DNA of 64,000 nucleotides from Acidobacteriota bacterium (GCA_020637335.1 JACJWC010000007.1:1-64000); one strand, 5' to 3'; counted from the first letter of the stretch, positions 8,338 through 18,292 are shown. Notes: generated from the sequence alone by a model not told the origin. Program-made: numbers and translations.

Positions 8338-9915
8338 TTAATAGAACTCGAGGCGTTGGTGGCGCCCTTCGGGATCGGCTTCCTTGCTGAGCGCTTCGAT
8401 GGTGGCGCGGTTGAGCTGGTTGGTTTCCTCCACGCTGTTGCCGATGCAGGTAATACCCAATTTTCCGTGTTGGCTCATGGCGCCAATCATGTGAAAGACA
8501 ACACCGCGCTGCAATTGGCTATGGAAATGGATGCGGTGATAGACCAGCGCATCAATCAGGTCTTCTGGCCCCATACCTGGGAATTTCTTGTCGAAGATGT
8601 TATCGGTGGCCAGATAATATTTCTCTTCGCCCAAGGCGGAGATGTAGATGCCGGAACTCTCATCGTAACCACCTTCGATCAAGAACTTCATGACCAGGAA
8701 CGGGTGGGTCGTCCCGCCTTTGCGCATATTGATTTCAATCGCATAGCGCTGGAACCCGTTCGGCGTCGGCACGACGATGAAATCCACCGCAAACCGGCCC
8801 AACACACCTTTATGCGAGAGAACCTCAGCAATTTTGCGTCCGTCCTCCTGCAGTTGCAGGCGGTAATCCGGTCGCGCGGGGAAACGACACCCCAGAAACG
8901 TCTGGCCGGTGCTGCCGCCGAGAATCTGGTCATGGGTCGAAATGACTTGCGGTTGATTGGCCGCATTGACTCGAGCCTGAACCGAAGGTGAATATTTGAC
9001 ATCCCCTTCAATAAAGGTTTCAACCACCCCGCCCATTTCGCGGAACTGGGTGCGGAAATTGGGCCAGGTTTCACCATCGGCCTCAAAGCGCATGTCGTGT
9101 AGGGCGGCCGCCAATTTGGTTTTGCGCTCGTTGGGTGCAGCTTGTTTGTAATCCATCAGGGGTCGGTAATCAAAAAGCGCGTTGCCGGCCCCGGCAAAAC
9201 CGTCATTGAGCTTGACCACAGCGCGCAGAATGCCACTCTCCTCCTGCCAGAGCCGGTCCAGACCTTCGACGACTTCATCCTCAGAATACAGATCCTCAAA
9301 ACCGGCTGGCAGAGGAATGTCCGCTTCCTTAAAGACCCGTCGACCACCACTTTTATTGCCTAAATGGAGCAGGCTGGGGTCAACCCCATAGACCGGGACC
9401 CCCAGGCGCACAGCCAGGGTACGTTCCAGGGGCGAAGTGTTGAAGACTACCATGTGCGAGCGGTCTGGGTCGCCCATCGCTTTGGTGATGCGATCCATGA
9501 GCCATGGCCGCTCCAGAATCTTCTGGGTCAAGGGTTTGGGACTGGCATCCACAGCATCCAAAAGCACCAATCGGCGCATGGCGTGGGAGTACGGAATCCC
9601 ACTCAAAAAATTCAGGTAATACTGAACAATGACCGGGTGAATCTGCACCGACGAGAGAAAAACGATCCGGGTGCGTGGTCGCTGAAGCAGCATCAGCAAA
9701 CACAGGAGGCGTTCTTCGTAACTGGCAACACCGCTGATCTTGCGCAGCTCGGCCTCGTTCATGGACAGGCTGGGCACAATGATCGTCGTATGCGCCTCAT
9801 TGCGATCGGCAGCGATCTTCTGGTAATAGGATTTGAGCTTGGCTTGCAACTTGATAAAGGTTTCGTGTTCCTCTGCAGATCCTGGGGGCGGGAAAGTCGT
9901 TGCACTCCAGACCAT
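8338..9915 (-). CDS. ATP-grasp ligase of the PGM1-like (peptide ligase) type
   Basis: A 525-residue protein. The N-terminal 170 residues look like the pre-ATP-grasp region that precedes the fold in this group. An ATP-grasp core follows (roughly 190-420), with the YGVDPSLLHLGNKSGGR block, the VVKLNDGFAGAGN nucleotide-binding strand, and RFAVDFIVV with YAIEINMRKGGTTHP, where Asp, Glu and Asn bind Mg-ATP. The C-terminal 100 residues (VVFHMIGAMSQHGKLGITCIG) resemble the PGM1 C-terminal domain. Family members join a carboxylate to an amine; PGM1 itself is the peptide ligase of pheganomycin synthesis. No precursor peptide or partner enzyme is seen nearby, so substrate is unknown. It stands alone, convergent with the insertion sequence. 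The start is the first Met of the frame. Confidence 0.8.
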   Translation of the reverse strand: MVWSATTFPPPGSAEEHETFIKLQAKLKSYYQKIAADRNEAHTTIIVPSLSMNEAELRKISGVASYEERLLCLLMLLQRPRTRIVFLSSVQIHPVIVQYYLNFLSGIPYSHAMRRLVLLDAVDASPKPLTQKILERPWLMDRITKAMGDPDRSHMVVFNTSPLERTLAVRLGVPVYGVDPSLLHLGNKSGGRRVFKEADIPLPAGFEDLYSEDEVVEGLDRLWQEESGILRAVVKLNDGFAGAGNALFDYRPLMDYKQAAPNERKTKLAAALHDMRFEADGETWPNFRTQFREMGGVVETFIEGDVKYSPSVQARVNAANQPQVISTHDQILGGSTGQTFLGCRFPARPDYRLQLQEDGRKIAEVLSHKGVLGRFAVDFIVVPTPNGFQRYAIEINMRKGGTTHPFLVMKFLIEGGYDESSGIYISALGEEKYYLATDNIFDKKFPGMGPEDLIDALVYHRIHFHSQLQRGVVFHMIGAMSQHGKLGITCIGNSVEETNQLNRATIEALSKEADPEGRHQRLEFY

Positions 9916-10051
9916 ATATACGCCTCGTTCGGGGAAGAATCGGATAAGTTAAGGAATCATAACCCCAATTAAAAGCAGAGAACAAGCCTAGCCAAAACAG
10001 TCACTTTGGTCTGTAATGAGCTCCAAATGGCCAGAACCATTGCATTTGACC

Positions 10052-11080
10052 TCAATTATCGAGCGGACGTAAACGACCGGTTAGCCGCGTGGCTGGATCC
10101 AGGTCCTGGCCAAACCGGATACGGCTGCGTCGGTTGAGTTCTTGCCAAAGCGTCTCATCAGCATAGGTTTCAGGTGGCGGCAAAATGTAATGGGCCTGAT
10201 CCGGCATGCCTAACCAAAGGTAGGCATCATATAAATCTTTGCGTTTAAAGCCCTTTTGAGCCGTTTCGGAAGCAGCTTGATCTGCCCGGATCAACATGGG
10301 CGCAGGCAGTTCACCTAAAAAATGCTGGCTTAATACCGCCACAGACCCTACGGGCACACCTTTCAATTGTGGCAAAACGACGGGGTCCTTTGGCCCAAAA
10401 CTGATAACCGCATTGACGGACAAAATTTGTCCCGGAAAAGCGCTATTCACAATGGCGTATGCGTTTTCCATCGGCTGGCCGCTGGGGGATACCCCCACTT
10501 TGGCTAAATGCGCTCCACCCACGATGAACAGACCCCGGCGTTTGCGCGCCAATATCTCTGAAACAACCCGCTGGCCCATGAAGCTGGAGCGACTGCCAAG
10601 CGCCCGGTAGGCTTCGCGATCCTGGACGTTTGCCCACTCAATCGGCAAGTCCGCAGCCACCAATCGAATCCGTTCGTTCTGGCCTTTGCTTTGATTTAAC
10701 TCGCGCAGGAAGTGTACAAAATCAGCGTAGATTGGCGAGTCAAATGGACCGGTGGGGCTTTCCGAATGGTCAGACCAAACCCTTTTCAATTCAGGTTCTG
10801 AAACGTCTTCACCTTGAAGCACATAACGATCCAGTGTGGCCTGATAACGGCTATTGGCAAAGGAGACCGCCACGTCATTGAGACTCTTCTGGATTTCAGG
10901 ATCCAACAAAAGTAAGCGCAAGAACCCAAATTGCGCTTCCAGCTGGTGAATTTCGCCCAGAGTGACCAGTGGGTAGTCGCGCACAGCCGCACGATAGTAG
11001 GCAATGCCCTCCTGCCAACCTTCCGGCTGAGCCCAACCCAAAATGCCTAAGGAGCACAGAAAACACAAAGCATTCTTCAT
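10052..11080 (-). CDS. Secreted ChaN/EreA-like (TIKI superfamily) protein
   Basis: About 342 residues starting at MKNALCFLCSLGILGWAQ, a clear signal peptide cut after Ala-Gln. The frame is open 28 residues further upstream, but that part is not signal-like. The mature part has VTLGEIHQLEAQFGFL near its start, an FANSRYQATLDRYVLQGE block and a GLFIVGGAHLAK block. These match the Glu/His pattern of the erythromycin-esterase/ChaN-like superfamily (putative hydrolases or haem/metal binders). It follows the winged-helix/TPR regulator gene on the same strand by about 110 bp and could be cotranscribed with it. The biochemical function is unknown; the superfamily call is from motif memory. Confidence 0.6.
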   Translation of the reverse strand: MKNALCFLCSLGILGWAQPEGWQEGIAYYRAAVRDYPLVTLGEIHQLEAQFGFLRLLLLDPEIQKSLNDVAVSFANSRYQATLDRYVLQGEDVSEPELKRVWSDHSESPTGPFDSPIYADFVHFLRELNQSKGQNERIRLVAADLPIEWANVQDREAYRALGSRSSFMGQRVVSEILARKRRGLFIVGGAHLAKVGVSPSGQPMENAYAIVNSAFPGQILSVNAVISFGPKDPVVLPQLKGVPVGSVAVLSQHFLGELPAPMLIRADQAASETAQKGFKRKDLYDAYLWLGMPDQAHYILPPPETYADETLWQELNRRSRIRFGQDLDPATRLTGRLRPLDN

Positions 11081-11190
11081 CGCACACCGCCAACCCATCA
11101 AATGCCCAAGCGTAAAGGTATAGACCCTGCTTGCAACGCAAAATGGGAACAAATTCAGCCACAAAGTGACGAAATCTTTGGGCTTTAGCT

Positions 11191-13299
11191 TCAGTTATAG
11201 AGGTGAAAACCCGGTTTCGGCAATTCAAATGACTGGCCCGCTTGCCCGGCGTCCACACACTTCAGATAAAACGTGATTTTGTCCTTCCAGGGTCCGAACT
11301 GCAGGGCTTGCGTTTTCTCAAACGCCGAACGGGCATCGTCCCAACGCTGGGCCAAAAGATCGGTCACCCCTTTAACAAACTGCCATTCGTATTTCACCCG
11401 CGCCTCTTCCTGAACCGAGTTCAAGGTCTCCTCTGCTCGCTTCAAATGGCCCTGCACACAATAAACATAAGCTTTGGACAAGGCATACATATTGGCAACT
11501 TCCTCGTACCCCAAGGCTTCAATTTCCGGATCCATTTCAGAAACCAGATCATCGGTCGATTGGCCCATATCGGCCAGGAAACGCAACTTTTGGATACGCA
11601 ACAAATTAAGCGTTAACTGGTTGTTTTGGTCCCGACAGATCTGGATACCGGCATCACAATGATCTATCGCTTTGTCATATTGGTTTTGGTTGACCTTAAC
11701 CAAGGCCAGGGAGAGATGCATGCGGGCCACGCCGGCAAAATCACCGGCTGACTCGTACAACTTCATGCCCTCTTCCAAATAGGGAATGGCCTGCTCCCAC
11801 TCGCCGTATTTAAGTGAATAGGTCCCCAAATTGCCCTTGACCAATGCAATGCCCGGCCGACTGCCCAAATCTTCAAAGACGGTCAAAGCTTCCAGGCAGT
11901 ACCTTTGGGTGTTTGGCCAATCTTCTCTCGCATCCGTGACCATGGCCAAAGTGTTGAGCGCATTCGCTTCGGCAATACTATCGCCCGATTCGCGGCTAAC
12001 CGCCAGGCAGAACTTCAGGTTTTTTTCAGCCGATTCGTAATTCGAAAGCGCGTAATCAATGAAACCCAGTTGACCTTGGAACAGAGCCGCAGCCATGCGT
12101 TCATTCTGCCCTTCCAAAATGGCTTGACCTTCCGCGAGATAGGTCTTGGCCGTCTCTACATCCCATTCGTAAAAGCGCAAAACGGACAATATTCCCAAAC
12201 CCGCCGCTTTGACCAATGGATCCTGACGTTCCTCCGCCTGACTGATAAGCTCATTCAAAAGCGTTTCCGCTTCTTCCGCCCGGGCCAACATGCGATAGCA
12301 TTTGGCCAGCTGTAATTTGGCCAACAAAAAGCCCGAGTCGCGCTGGAGGCAGTTTTCAAAGTAGGGCAAGGCCTGCTTCGCACCATCGGTCAAGAGAAGC
12401 TGCAAGCCGCTGGCATAGGTGATGTTTAAGTAGGGGTCGCTGTTGAATCGATCAAACAGATCCAGGATCGGTTCGCTGGGTGCAGCGCGTTGGCTGACCT
12501 GTTTACCCAACTGATTGGCTACTTCGATCAGGTTGGCGTCCACAACCACCCGTTCAACGCTATGACCTTCGGGAAAACACAGGGCATAGCGGGCGCGGAA
12601 CAGGTCCCCATCCTTTTCAATCACGGTCCGAACGACGATATCGGCGCCCAAAACGCGACAGGTTGAAGCCGAGGGCACCTTTTCGGCTTTCTTCAATTCC
12701 AGGATCTTGTCGGTTGGTACAATTTCAATGCGTTTCCCGGTGCGGCAATTCTCGCCGACCATATCCATCAAGCCCAGTTCGACCCATTTCAAGGCATCAT
12801 CGCCGGTCTCGTTTTCAAAGGGCCAGAAGGCGATGCGAACCAAAGATTTTGAGCTAAAGTCCGGCTCTTTTGGCCGGTTGATCCACCAGAATCCGACCGC
12901 CAGGAAAGCGAGAAAAAGCACAGCCCAGCCCAGGGGTAAAGGGCGTGCATTTTTTTCAGAACCAGTCGCAGAAAAAGTTGAGGTTTCGACACGAATTTCG
13001 GTCCACAACCATAGGTAACCCATTTTGGGAATGGTTTTGATGAAACTCGGATTTTTGGAATCATCGCCCAGAACCCGCCGCAATTCGCTGATACACAAGG
13101 TCAGGTTCTGTTCCTGCACAACCGTTTCTGGCCACAGGTATCCAAATAAAGCTTCTTTTTCAACAGCCGTATCGGGATGTTGGAGGAAATACTCCAAGGC
13201 CAACGCCACTTGAGGGCGCAGTTCCTGGGTCTCGCTGCCAGCGGTTAACTGACGGGTAACCGAGTCAAAAATAAAGGGTCCAAACCGATAAGTGGTCAT
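11191..13299 (-). CDS. Membrane-anchored winged-helix regulator with TPR sensor (CadC-like)
   Basis: A 702-residue protein. Residues 1-100 form a trans_reg_C winged helix (RPQVALALEYFLQHPDTAVEK, then ISELRRVLGDD and FIKTIPKMGYLW). A single membrane helix lies at about 122-140 (PLGWAVLFLAFLAVGFWWI). The rest has a FLSI-type strand region with INRPKEP followed by many TPR-like helical pairs up to the end. The design, DNA-binding outside-in through one helix, is that of CadC/ToxR-type one-component regulators. It is transcribed divergently from the barrel gene at 13487 and has a sibling at 16637, so it probably controls that cluster. The ligand is unknown. Confidence 0.85.
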   Translation of the reverse strand: MTTYRFGPFIFDSVTRQLTAGSETQELRPQVALALEYFLQHPDTAVEKEALFGYLWPETVVQEQNLTLCISELRRVLGDDSKNPSFIKTIPKMGYLWLWTEIRVETSTFSATGSEKNARPLPLGWAVLFLAFLAVGFWWINRPKEPDFSSKSLVRIAFWPFENETGDDALKWVELGLMDMVGENCRTGKRIEIVPTDKILELKKAEKVPSASTCRVLGADIVVRTVIEKDGDLFRARYALCFPEGHSVERVVVDANLIEVANQLGKQVSQRAAPSEPILDLFDRFNSDPYLNITYASGLQLLLTDGAKQALPYFENCLQRDSGFLLAKLQLAKCYRMLARAEEAETLLNELISQAEERQDPLVKAAGLGILSVLRFYEWDVETAKTYLAEGQAILEGQNERMAAALFQGQLGFIDYALSNYESAEKNLKFCLAVSRESGDSIAEANALNTLAMVTDAREDWPNTQRYCLEALTVFEDLGSRPGIALVKGNLGTYSLKYGEWEQAIPYLEEGMKLYESAGDFAGVARMHLSLALVKVNQNQYDKAIDHCDAGIQICRDQNNQLTLNLLRIQKLRFLADMGQSTDDLVSEMDPEIEALGYEEVANMYALSKAYVYCVQGHLKRAEETLNSVQEEARVKYEWQFVKGVTDLLAQRWDDARSAFEKTQALQFGPWKDKITFYLKCVDAGQAGQSFELPKPGFHLYN

Positions 13300-13486
13300 A
13301 TCAGCACTCTGGAAAATGATTCATTCTAGCACATTCACCAAACGCACAGGTCAATTTACAAACCTTTTATTTCAAACAGCTTATACAATTTATACATTTT
13401 TTTAATGCAGATTTAAGCCGGATTTAAGGTCTTTTCGGGCACATAAAACCATGCTGAAAGCCAAACCCCAGGGAAAGGAATCAGCC
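13300..13486. promoter_or_regulatory. Divergent intergenic region between regulator and barrel gene
   Basis: AT-rich spacer (tttatttcaaacagcttatacaatttatac core split by direct TTATACAA/TTTATACA similarity near 13380-13400) between the divergent starts. It is the natural place for both promoters and the regulator's binding site. AAAGGAA at 13475-13480 is the ribosome site for the start at 13487. Confidence 0.45.
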
Positions 13487-15454
13487 ATGTGTCTGCTCAG
13501 TTTGTTTTGCTTTTTTTGGAATCAAGGGCCAACGGTCAACCTGGTCGATGGCGGCCAAGGATGGATCTCCAAAGATTATCCCCTTCAGTTAAATGTCTCT
13601 AACTCAACCGAGGGTCACTGGGCCTTTCTGGTTCAACAAATCGATATTTCCGACCAATTCATCCAATCCGATTCGCTGTTCACCTTTCAGCCGGCCAGCT
13701 TGGGCCTACCTCCGGGCGAAACCGAATTGGTCTGTTATTTTGCCCAAGCCGATAGTTGGCAGGAGGTGGCCCGGTTCCCACTCAAAGTTTTGACGCCGCG
13801 CGGGTTTAAGCAGGCGGATGTCCAACCCAATCTGGAGGTGACGGTTCTTCACGGGTTGGACCGAACCGGACAATTTAACCAAAACGAAGAGACCCAGATT
13901 TCCGGTCGCGGCCTGATCACAAGTCAACACAGTTGGGCTGATCAGGAACTGAAAATCCAAGTTCAGGTCCAGGGCGAAAGCGTTCAAGCCAAAGCCTTGC
14001 GTTTTTCGGAACTGGCTGACGATGCGCCTCAAATCGATTTGGTCGATTACCAAATTCACTATCAAAACGGTGGATTCTTCACGGAACTCGGTCATCTCAA
14101 CTTCGGTAACCATCGCCATTTGATGCAGGTCTTTAATCAACGCGGCTTTCAACTGGGTTATCAGCGAGAGCGCATCCAACTGGCACTCACCAATGTGTAT
14201 GCAACCCCTATTGCTGGCTACAACCATTTCTTCGGCTGGCAGGACGGGCACCACATTCAGGCAGCAAGCCTGGGCTTTGAATTGCTGGCCCGCAAGGGCG
14301 GTTTGCGCCTGGATCTGCTCGGCCTGCGCGGAGAAAAGAGCGAGACGCCGGCATTTGATGTTGGTGAGGTGCGCGAATCCGAAAAGAACCAGGGTTACGG
14401 CATTATGATTCAGGCCACAAACCCCAACAACCGAATCCGCATGAAGGGGACTTGGTCGCAAAGTCGTTACGAGAACCCCGCCACACCGTTTTGGCAGAAC
14501 ACCATCGAACCCGCCCAAACGAAACAGGCTTATTGGGTTCAAGCCCAAGGCGATCTACTCCAAGGTCATATGCTGGCCAACCAACCGTTTTCCCTGAGTG
14601 TGGAAACCAGTTTTGAACAGGTCGATCCTCTGTACCGCAGTTTGGCCAGCTTTACCCAGAGTGACCGGCGCACAGTTCAGGCCAGTTTACAAACGGTTTG
14701 GGGACTCTTTTCCTGGCAGAACCGCTACCAAAAGATCCGTGACAACCTGGACGACATTCCTTCCATTCTGACCACTCACACTCGCCGCTGGGACAGTCAG
14801 CTCAGTCTGCCCATCCGCGATTTGTGGTTGCAAAAGGCGTTTATGCCCAACCTGATGGTCGGCTGGCAACAAACCCACCAATTCGGCGCAGAAATTCCCA
14901 TCAATGGCGATTTTAATCAGAGCCACATCCCCGACCAGGTTTTGGGCCAGTTCCAATGGGGCCTGCAATGGCAAGGTGCCAAATGGTCTGCAGGTTATCA
15001 ATACAACGGCGATTCCACAGATAACCGTCAGTTGGGCCGCGAACAGGCCGATTTTCAGAATGCGGTACACAATTTCAACCTAACCCTGTTCCCTAACCCG
15101 AAATTTCAGCTTTCCCTTAACGCAACTCGCGGCAGATCCAGGAACGATGAGTTGATGTCCCACGACACCACACAAAACTACGGCAGCCAATGGCAATGGA
15201 CGATCCGACCGTGGTTATCCTGGACTGGCCAGTTTCAAACCAACCGACAGGAAAACCCAAATGAAGGGTCCTTGACCTGTTTTGAAAGTGGAATGAGCCA
15301 GATCAGCAGCCAAATTCAGCGCAGCCACTGGCGCTTCCAACTCTATCTGCAATACCAGATTCAAAAAAACGAACAAAACAACCCGCAATTTGGACTGGCA
15401 TTCGAAAACGAGGACCGGCAATGGACGCTGGGCCTGACCACGACTTACCAATAA
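13487..15454 (+). CDS. Large exported protein, probably outer-membrane beta-barrel
   Basis: About 655 residues. The start at MCLLSLFCFFWNQG is preferred over the earlier ATG at 13451, because AAAGGAA lies 7 bases before it and the N-terminus then reads as a short signal peptide. A first domain of about 150 residues looks like beta-sandwich (NLVDGGQGWISKDYPLQL). The remaining 480 residues alternate hydrophobic and polar residues with many aromatic-flanked strands (HFGW, YQIHYQNG, NYGSQWQWTIRPWLSWTGQF) and end in a strand, as barrels do. I do not recognise a named family. It is followed by a secreted protein (10 bp gap) and a second regulator, so it is the first gene of a three-gene operon. A barrel plus secreted partner under a membrane regulator suggests a surface uptake or secretion function, which is inference. 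Confidence 0.7.
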   Translation: MCLLSLFCFFWNQGPTVNLVDGGQGWISKDYPLQLNVSNSTEGHWAFLVQQIDISDQFIQSDSLFTFQPASLGLPPGETELVCYFAQADSWQEVARFPLKVLTPRGFKQADVQPNLEVTVLHGLDRTGQFNQNEETQISGRGLITSQHSWADQELKIQVQVQGESVQAKALRFSELADDAPQIDLVDYQIHYQNGGFFTELGHLNFGNHRHLMQVFNQRGFQLGYQRERIQLALTNVYATPIAGYNHFFGWQDGHHIQAASLGFELLARKGGLRLDLLGLRGEKSETPAFDVGEVRESEKNQGYGIMIQATNPNNRIRMKGTWSQSRYENPATPFWQNTIEPAQTKQAYWVQAQGDLLQGHMLANQPFSLSVETSFEQVDPLYRSLASFTQSDRRTVQASLQTVWGLFSWQNRYQKIRDNLDDIPSILTTHTRRWDSQLSLPIRDLWLQKAFMPNLMVGWQQTHQFGAEIPINGDFNQSHIPDQVLGQFQWGLQWQGAKWSAGYQYNGDSTDNRQLGREQADFQNAVHNFNLTLFPNPKFQLSLNATRGRSRNDELMSHDTTQNYGSQWQWTIRPWLSWTGQFQTNRQENPNEGSLTCFESGMSQISSQIQRSHWRFQLYLQYQIQKNEQNNPQFGLAFENEDRQWTLGLTTTYQ

Positions 15455-15464
15455 AGGAGTTCTC

Positions 15465-16640
15465 ATGGTCCGCATAATCTTATTTCTCAGCTTCAGCACA
15501 AGTCTTTTCGCCCAAATCCAAGTCAACCCCTCGGGTGTCAATGTAGACAGCCAAAATCCAACCAGCGTGTTTTTGACTTTCTCCAATACCCAGGGTTGGA
15601 CCGCGCAGGAGGCCATTTGGTGCGGTGCGGTCGACACGCAGAACGCGCCAGTACCCGGAACCGTGTTCGGACAATTAGCACCGACTTATAACCTGCTGCG
15701 ACCCAGCGCCGGCAACGACATCAGCGATGTCATGACCATTCCCCTGTCCGTGACACGCGCAGCCTACCAGGCCGCCGCCCGAGGGGAAACCAGTAGTTTT
15801 TTCTACGTGCGCCGCTTCGTTAATGCCGAAAGCAAGGCGGAACAGTACGTCAAGGTGACCTGTCGCCTCGCCGGTGGTGGGGCGCGGGTTCCGCTTTCAC
15901 TCACGCATGTGGTACTTCAATTTGAATCGCAGAAAGCTTTGTCCAGTTTCGCACCGGATCACAATTTGCCCAGCTTTAGTGCCGAGTTGCGCTACACCGG
16001 ATCCGGTCGGATCCAGGGCACGTGGGAGTTGGTAACGCCAGAGGACGAACCGCCGACCGCACTGGATTTGTTGCCGGAAGGCAGCCTCCCGCCGGAAACA
16101 CGGGCCGAACAACGCCATTTCCAGGTGCTCGGTCATTTCGATCAGGTTTTAACGCCCACTGGAAACGCAACTCTGAAGGGGCCCGATCCCCAGACCCTAC
16201 CTCGCCAAACACCGGGTGTATTCCAAATCCTGTTCCGGGTGGCAGCCAGCGCAGACAAAGAGGCCGATTCCCAAACATCGCTCGGAAAAGTGCATGCCGG
16301 AGGGGTTGCCGGTTTCCCCATGCCCGTACTGCGTTACCAGGTCCTGGCCAAGGCTGCGCCCAGCGGACTCAAAAGTATTCAGGGCCTTCTACCGCCAAAA
16401 CCGCAGGCGCAAATGCCGCTTTTCCAGTGGCAACCTGTTGCGGGTTACGCTTTATTGGAATGGCAATGGGCCAATCCCACAGAAACCTTGTTTCAAGCGC
16501 GACTTCAACCGGAAACCACCTCCTACCAACCACCGCCTTGGCTGCAGCAGTCCGGTTCATATCGCTGGCGCCTGATCGGTTACGATGAGCAGGGCCAATT
16601 AACCGGCAAAAGCGAATGGCGGGCGATTTCACTGCCATGA
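15465..16640 (+). CDS. Secreted protein of unknown function, partner of the upstream barrel
   Basis: A 391-residue protein with a signal peptide (MVRIILFLSFSTSLFAQ, cut after Ala-Gln). The mature part begins IQVNPSGVNVDSQNPTSVFLTF, like a beta-sandwich (Ig or fibronectin style) domain. It continues with a middle section of low similarity to anything I know and ends in a region like a fibronectin III or TPR-adjacent stalk (FQWQPVAGYALLEWQW, GSYRWRLIGYDEQG). No catalytic motif is seen. AAGGAGT lies 9 bases before the ATG. It overlaps the next gene by 4 bp (ATGA), so translation is coupled. It is probably periplasmic or surface exposed. Confidence 0.75.
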   Translation: MVRIILFLSFSTSLFAQIQVNPSGVNVDSQNPTSVFLTFSNTQGWTAQEAIWCGAVDTQNAPVPGTVFGQLAPTYNLLRPSAGNDISDVMTIPLSVTRAAYQAAARGETSSFFYVRRFVNAESKAEQYVKVTCRLAGGGARVPLSLTHVVLQFESQKALSSFAPDHNLPSFSAELRYTGSGRIQGTWELVTPEDEPPTALDLLPEGSLPPETRAEQRHFQVLGHFDQVLTPTGNATLKGPDPQTLPRQTPGVFQILFRVAASADKEADSQTSLGKVHAGGVAGFPMPVLRYQVLAKAAPSGLKSIQGLLPPKPQAQMPLFQWQPVAGYALLEWQWANPTETLFQARLQPETTSYQPPPWLQQSGSYRWRLIGYDEQGQLTGKSEWRAISLP

Positions 16641-18253
16641 CTGTTCAGCATTTCGCTTCATTTGCCTTCGACCCGGACCAACTCCACCTGCAGCGGGCGG
16701 GAAATCCGGTCGAGATTCGGCCCAAATCGGCTTGCCTACTCGCTTTTTTCCTGGCCAATCCCGGCCGAATTATCCCGAAAAGCGAACTGATTCAGGTCTT
16801 GTGGCAGGACGCATTCGTAACCGATGACAGCCTATTCCAATCGATTCGTGAGTTGCGCCAGGTTCTGGGTGAGCACAAATCCCAGCCGTTTATCAAAACC
16901 ATCCCCAAACAGGGTTACATGTGGATATGTCCAGTGGAAACCAGCCAACCAAAACCAGCGGAAAAACCTCGCCAAAAGTCGCGAATACTTCTCGTATTTC
17001 TCATGGTTCCCGTTTTTCTGATTCTGCTCTTGCTCTGGCCCATTTCGGATTCGAAATCCCTCTTCGCCGTTCCTGAGGAAAAGCCCTACTACTCGCTCCT
17101 GATTTTACCAACGGACTGTTCCGCCGATTTGAGCAGCTGGGCGCCGCAGGGCTTGACCCGTTATTGGGTCGAGCGCATTGCCGCCTCACCCCAATACGAA
17201 GCTCAGGACTTGGGTTTAATCGACAAAACAAGCCTCTTGCCTTTCTTGCCTTTAGACCATCAGGAAGACCGTCTGATTGAATTGGCTTATCGGACGGGCA
17301 GCGATTGGATTTTGCACAACCGGTTAAGCCGCGAAGGCACCGACTGGCTCTTAAAATGTCGGGCGACAGGCCAGGACCGATCGACATGGGAATTTTCGGT
17401 TAAAGATAATGATTTCAACCATTTGATTCACGCATATGAGGTTCAACTGAGCCGACAATTTCAAGCCAAAATGGGCTGGTCCAAGATCATCACTGAAGCC
17501 GAATCTTTACCTGAAAAAGACCTGATCGGTTACCTCGGATCCATTCAAATACAATTGCAGGGCAACAGTCAGGCCGCATTAAAACAGCTCGAGTTATTGG
17601 CGCAGGATAATCCCAAAGACCAGCGTCTACCTTTGCGCATTGCCGAAATCCAGATGCAATTGGGCAACCTCCACGACCCTTCCTGCCTGAATGTGGAGCG
17701 GATCCCGTCCTCCGACATTTTTCGCTATTGGCTGCTTGCTGCCAAATTTTACGAATTAGTGGGTGCGGCGGAAAAACAAAAAGCGGCCTATTACGAACTC
17801 TTCAGGTCCGGCGCGGAACATGGGTCGGGTAGAGCCCAGTTGCGAGCGCTAAGTGCACTTGCGCGCATTTCACTGGATGAATCGAATCTGGATTTGGCCC
17901 AACATCATGCCTTTCAGGCCTTGCATTTTGCGCGGGCATTGAGTTCAGGCCCCGATGAGCTCTCCATTCGCGTTTTGCTGGGCCAGATCCTGTTTCTGCA
18001 AAAACAATATGAGGCTGCTAAATCGGAATGGTCAGCCGCGCTCAGCAAAGCGCAGCAACTGCAAAACCCGTTTGTGAATGCAGACACCTTATTTCAGCTC
18101 GGCCGATTGGAAATGGAACAGAAACAGATCGAGCGCGCGCGCACCCATTTCAAACAGGCACGCCAACTGTTCCAATGGATTGGCAAAACGGAGGCTTTAG
18201 CAGGCTGTGACCGTCTGTTACTGGCCCTGGACGCCCAGCCCGCCAACCCCTAA
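16637..18253 (+). CDS. Second membrane-anchored winged-helix regulator with TPR sensor
   Basis: A 538-residue protein of the same architecture as the minus-strand neighbour at 11191-13299. The winged helix covers 1-98 (RPKSACLLAFFLANPGRIIPK, RELRQVLGEH, FIKTIPKQGYMW), a membrane helix lies at about 117-135 (LLVFLMVPVFLILLLLW), and a periplasmic part has TPR-like helices toward the end (EQKQIERARTHFKQAR). The start at 16637 overlaps the previous stop as ATGA and gives a proper wHTH N-terminus; an upstream in-frame ATG at 16616 lies inside the preceding gene. It shares the operon with the barrel and secreted genes, so it probably senses their state or substrate. The ligand is unknown. Confidence 0.85.
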   Translation: MTVQHFASFAFDPDQLHLQRAGNPVEIRPKSACLLAFFLANPGRIIPKSELIQVLWQDAFVTDDSLFQSIRELRQVLGEHKSQPFIKTIPKQGYMWICPVETSQPKPAEKPRQKSRILLVFLMVPVFLILLLLWPISDSKSLFAVPEEKPYYSLLILPTDCSADLSSWAPQGLTRYWVERIAASPQYEAQDLGLIDKTSLLPFLPLDHQEDRLIELAYRTGSDWILHNRLSREGTDWLLKCRATGQDRSTWEFSVKDNDFNHLIHAYEVQLSRQFQAKMGWSKIITEAESLPEKDLIGYLGSIQIQLQGNSQAALKQLELLAQDNPKDQRLPLRIAEIQMQLGNLHDPSCLNVERIPSSDIFRYWLLAAKFYELVGAAEKQKAAYYELFRSGAEHGSGRAQLRALSALARISLDESNLDLAQHHAFQALHFARALSSGPDELSIRVLLGQILFLQKQYEAAKSEWSAALSKAQQLQNPFVNADTLFQLGRLEMEQKQIERARTHFKQARQLFQWIGKTEALAGCDRLLLALDAQPANP

Positions 18254-18292
18254 CTCAGGATTTTGCTTCGCGACAACTCGAGCTTTAATTTT

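Noticed and set aside
13706..14548. A 280-residue antisense frame in the barrel gene
   Set aside because: The plus strand frame has a signal peptide and ribosome site; the antisense one has neither.
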